DNA from: Cladorhizidae sp. MBARI D1340-BT2
Taxonomy: Eukaryota > Porifera > Demospongiae > Poecilosclerida > Cladorhizidae
Length of the DNA: 64,000 bases
Assembly (NCBI GenBank): GCA_028752905.1
Contig: JAQNBH010000003.1
Span: 33,096,222 to 33,160,221, forward strand
Direction of reading: 5' to 3'
Notes under the pieces: generated by a model
What the model saw: the letters and a program-made list of their open reading frames with translations, nothing else
The model's database searches: none
What the model was told of the DNA's origin: nothing
Shown here: positions 61,018 to 64,000 of the stretch, one piece after another
How the letters are laid out: every line of letters begins with the position of its first letter
How positions within the stretch are numbered: position 1 is the stretch's first letter
Made by a program: the position numbers and the translations under genes

Positions 61018-63706
61018 GGTGCCATGAGCAAATTCAGAGGCAACCACATGTCTCCTGTACAGACCTGTACTCTCTCACTGATACCATGAGCTAACTCAGA
61101 GGCAACCACATGTCTCCCGTACAGACCTACTCACGGGTGCCATGAGCTAACTCAGAGGCAAATACGTGTCTCCCATTCAGACCTACTCTCTCACTGGTGC
61201 CATGAGCTAACTCATAGGCAACCACATGTCTCCCGTACAGACCTACTCTCTCACTGGTGCCATGAGAGGCAACCACATGTCTCCTGTACAGACCTATGTA
61301 CTCTCTCACTGGTGCCATGAGCTAACTCAGAGGCAACCACATGTCTCCTGTACAGACCTACTCTCTCACTGGTGCCATGAGATAACTCAGAGGCAACAAC
61401 ATGTCTCCTGTACAGACCTACTCTCTCACTGGTACCATGAGCTAACTCAGAGGCAACCACATGTCTCCCGTAAGGCCTACTCTCTCACTGGTGCCATGAG
61501 CTAACTCAGAGGCAATGACATGTCTCCCGTACAGACCTACTCTCTCACTGGTGCCATGAGCTAACTCAGAGGCAACCACATGTCTCCTGTACAGACCTAC
61601 TCTCTCACTGGTGCCATGAGCTAACTAAGAGGCAACCACATGTCTCCCGTACAGACCTACTCTCTCACTGGTGCCATGAGCAACCTCAGAGGCAACCACA
61701 TGTCTCCCGTATAGACCTACTCTCTCACTGGTGCCATGAGCTACCTCAGAGGCAACCACATGTCTCCCGTATAGACCTACTCTCTCACTGGTGCCATGAG
61801 CTAACACAGAGGCAACCACATGTCTCCCGTACAGACCTACTCTCTCACTGGTGCCATGCGCTAACTCAGAGGCAACCACATGTCTCCTGTACAGACCTAC
61901 TCTCTCACTGGTGCCATGAGCAAATTCAGAGGCAACTACATGTCTCCTGTACAGACCTGTACTCTCTCACTGATACCATGAGCTAACTCAGAGGCAACCA
62001 CATGTCTCCCGTACAGACCTACTCACGGGTGCCATGAGCTAACTCAGAGGCAACTACGTGTCTCCCATTCAGACCTACTCTCTCACTGGTGCCATGAGCT
62101 AACTCAGAGGCAACCACATGTCTCCCGTACAGATCTACTCTCTCACTGGTGCCATGAGCTACCTCAGAGGCAACCACATGTCTCCAGTACAGACCTACTC
62201 TCTAACTGGTGCCATGAGCTAACTCAGAGGCAACCACATGTCTCCCGTACAGACCTACTCTCTCACTGGTGCCATGATCTAACTCAGAGGCAACGACATG
62301 TCTCCCGTACAGACCTACTCTCCCAATGGTGCCATGAGCTAACTCAGAGGCAACCACATGTCTCATGTACAGACCTACTCTCTCACTGGCGCCATGAGCT
62401 AACTCAGAGGCAACCACATGTCTCCCGTACAGACTTACTCTCTCACTGGTGACATGAGCTAACTAAGAGGCAACCACATGTCTCCCGTACACACCTACTC
62501 ACACACTGGTGCCATGAGCTAACTCAGAGGCAACCACATGTCTCCTGTACAGATCTACTCTCTCACTGGTGCCATGAGCTAACTCAGAGGCAACCACATG
62601 TCTCCTGTACAGACCTACTCTCTCACTGGTGCCATGAACTAACTCAGAGGCAACAACATGTCTCCTGTACAGACCTACTCTCTCACTGGTACCATGAGCT
62701 AACTCAGAGGCAACCACATGTCTCCCGTAAGGCCTACTCTCTCACTGGTGCCATGAGCTAACTCAGTGGCAATCACATGTCTCCCGTACAGACCTACTCT
62801 CTCACTGGTGCCATGAGCTAATTCAGAGGCAACCACATGTCTCCTGTACAGACCTACTCTCTCACTGGTGCCATGAGCTAACTAAGAGGCAACCACATGT
62901 CTCCCGTACAGACCTACTCTCTCACTGGTGCCATGAGCTACCTCAGAGGCAACCACATGTCTCCCGTATAGACCTACTCTCTCACTGGTGCCATGAGCTA
63001 ACTCAGAGGCAACCACATGTCTCCCGTACAGACCTACTCTCTCACTGGTGCCATGCGCTAACTCAGAGGCAACCACATGTCTCCCGTACAGACCTATGTA
63101 CTCTCTCACTGGTGCCATGAGCTAACTCAGAGGCAACCACATGTCTCCCGTACAGACCTACTCTCTCACTGGTGCCATGTGCTAACTCAGAGGCAACCAC
63201 ATGTCTCCCGTACAGACCTACTCTCTCACTGGTGCCATGAGCTAACTCAGAGGCAACCACATGTCTCCTGTACAGACCTAGTCACTGGTGCCATGAACTA
63301 ACTCAGAGGCAACCATGTGTCTCCCATACAGACCTACTCTCTTACTGGTGCAATGAGCTAACTCAGAGGCAACCACATGTCTCCCGTACAGATCTACTCT
63401 CTCACTGGTGCCATGAGCTAACTCAGAGGCAACCACATGCCTCCCGTACAGATCTACTCTCTCACTGGTGCCATGAGCTAACTCAGAGACAACCACATGT
63501 CTCCCGTTCAGACCTACTCTCTCACTGGTGCCATGAGCTAACTCAGAAGCAACCACATGTCTCCCGTACAGACCTACTCTCTCAGTGGTGCCATGAGCTA
63601 ACTCAGAGGCAACCACATGTCTCCCGTACAGACCTACTCTCTCACTGGTGCCATGAGCTAACTCAGAGGCAACCACATGTCTCCTGTACAGACCTACTCT
63701 CTCACT
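61018..63706 (+). repeat. 2.7-kb HOR, copy 2 (2,689 bp)
   Basis: 62 (61,018), 56 (61,080), 55 (61,256), 59 (61,431), 62 (61,910), 56 (61,972), 59 (62,688), 64 (63,047), 56 (63,231), then 62 at 63,707. The offset starts at 2,745 bp, rises to 2,805 (one extra unit: adjacent CCCGTATAG units at 61,670 and 61,730) and falls to 2,689 when the CCTAGTCACT 56-mer and one 60-mer are lost at 62,568-62,627. Confidence 0.9.
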
Positions 63707-64000
63707 GGTGCCATGAGCAAATTCAGAGGCAACCACATGTCTCCTGTACAGACCTGTACTCTCTCACTGATACCATGAGCTAACTCAGAGGCAACCACAT
63801 GTCTCCCGTACAGACCTACTCACGGGTGCCATGAGCTAACTCAGAGGCAAATACGTGTCTCCCATTCAGACCTACTCTCTCACTGGTGCCATGAGCTAAC
63901 TCATAGGCAACCACATGTCTCCCGTACAGACCTACTCTCTCACTGGTGCCATGAGAGGCAACCACATGTCTCCTGTACAGACCTATGTACTCTCTCACTG
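63707..64000 (+). repeat. 2.7-kb HOR, copy 3, cut by the window edge
   Basis: 62 (63,707), 56 (63,769) and 55 (63,945) bp units follow the same spacing as 61,018 / 61,080 / 61,256, an offset of 2,689 bp. The last base is the first G of the next unit, so the array continues. Confidence 0.9.

Larger units (their letters stand above)
1..64000 (+). repeat. 60-bp satellite array with higher-order structure, filling the window
   Basis: Every base can be assigned to a head-to-tail copy of one 60-bp unit that begins GGTGCCATGAGC and ends TACTCTCTCACT. I followed the unit start from base 1 to base 64,000 and count about 1,069 units, 961 of exactly 60 bp and 108 of other lengths; the summed length deviations (-141 bp) match the window length. 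All units are in the same orientation. No unique sequence, transposon, rRNA, tRNA or gene interrupts them. The consensus is about 53% GC and strongly strand-asymmetric (21 C against 11 G on the + strand). Long arrays of this kind are typical of eukaryotic heterochromatin. I do not recognise the family and cannot name the organism. Neither array edge is in the window. Confidence 0.97.

Noticed and set aside
1..64000. Long minus-strand open frames (up to 384 codons) as a family of repeat proteins
   Set aside because: They follow from a 60-bp unit without stops in that frame. They end at frameshift units or at a shared TAG variant, start at an ATG present in every unit, and have no unique domain, signal peptide or promoter.
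1..64000. CRISPR array
   Set aside because: The repeat is regular, but there are no unique spacers: the full 60 bp is conserved from unit to unit, the array is far too long, and there are no cas genes.
1..64000. Known centromeric satellite with a CENP-B box
   Set aside because: The unit is 60 bp, not about 170 bp, and I see no TTCG...CGGG type box in the consensus. A centromeric location remains possible but is not shown.
1..64000. Telomeric repeat, rRNA spacer or tRNA-derived repeat
   Set aside because: There is no short G-rich telomere word, no rRNA-like sequence, and no A-box/B-box pair or cloverleaf that I can see in the unit.

Overview
The whole 64,000-base window is one head-to-tail tandem array of a 60-bp unit. 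Walking the unit start (GGTGCC or a one-base variant) from base 1 to base 64,000, I count about 1,069 units in register, all in the same orientation. There is no unique DNA, transposon, RNA gene or inversion between them. Both ends of the array lie outside the window. I see no gene that I would call real. The open frames on each strand exist because the unit length is divisible by three and the consensus happens to lack stops in one frame per strand.

The organism cannot be named from this sequence. A satellite block of this size, with multi-kilobase higher-order repeats (HORs) and frequent CpG-to-TpG/CpA change, suggests a eukaryotic heterochromatic region (pericentromeric, subtelomeric or similar) in a genome with germline CpG methylation. 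That is inference. I do not recognise the repeat family.

Of the 1,069 units, 961 are exactly 60 bp and 108 have another length: 30 of 56 bp, 23 of 59, 18 of 55, 16 of 63, 12 of 62, two each of 51, 61, 64 and 75, and one of 58. The odd-length units act as barcodes that expose the higher-order structure. Layout: 1-2,866 mixed units, with a module that returns at 44 and 54 kb; 2,867-5,174 a 1,154-bp tandem duplication; 5,775-12,286 copies of a 38-unit, 2,273-bp HOR, two of them nearly identical; 12,943-15,222 a 1,140-bp tandem duplication; 16,006-23,733 two further 2,273-bp HOR cycles; 24,750-29,225 nested A-B-C-A-C-A-B-C blocks; 29,226-33,300 a 2.0-2.1-kb tandem duplication; about 32,376-41,273 a second copy of about 18,338-30,060 that lacks one 3,123-bp unit; about 41.56-45.65 kb a block repeated at about 50.2-55.45 kb; 45,733-50,150 a 2.15-2.27-kb tandem pair; 55,951-57,316 a 713/653-bp tandem pair; 58,273-64,000 a 2.69-2.75-kb HOR running off the right edge.

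The array works as a record of repeated unequal exchange at scales from one unit to more than 8 kb. There is no visible gene cooperation to describe. All counts and offsets were made by hand from the sequence; identity statements are by eye.
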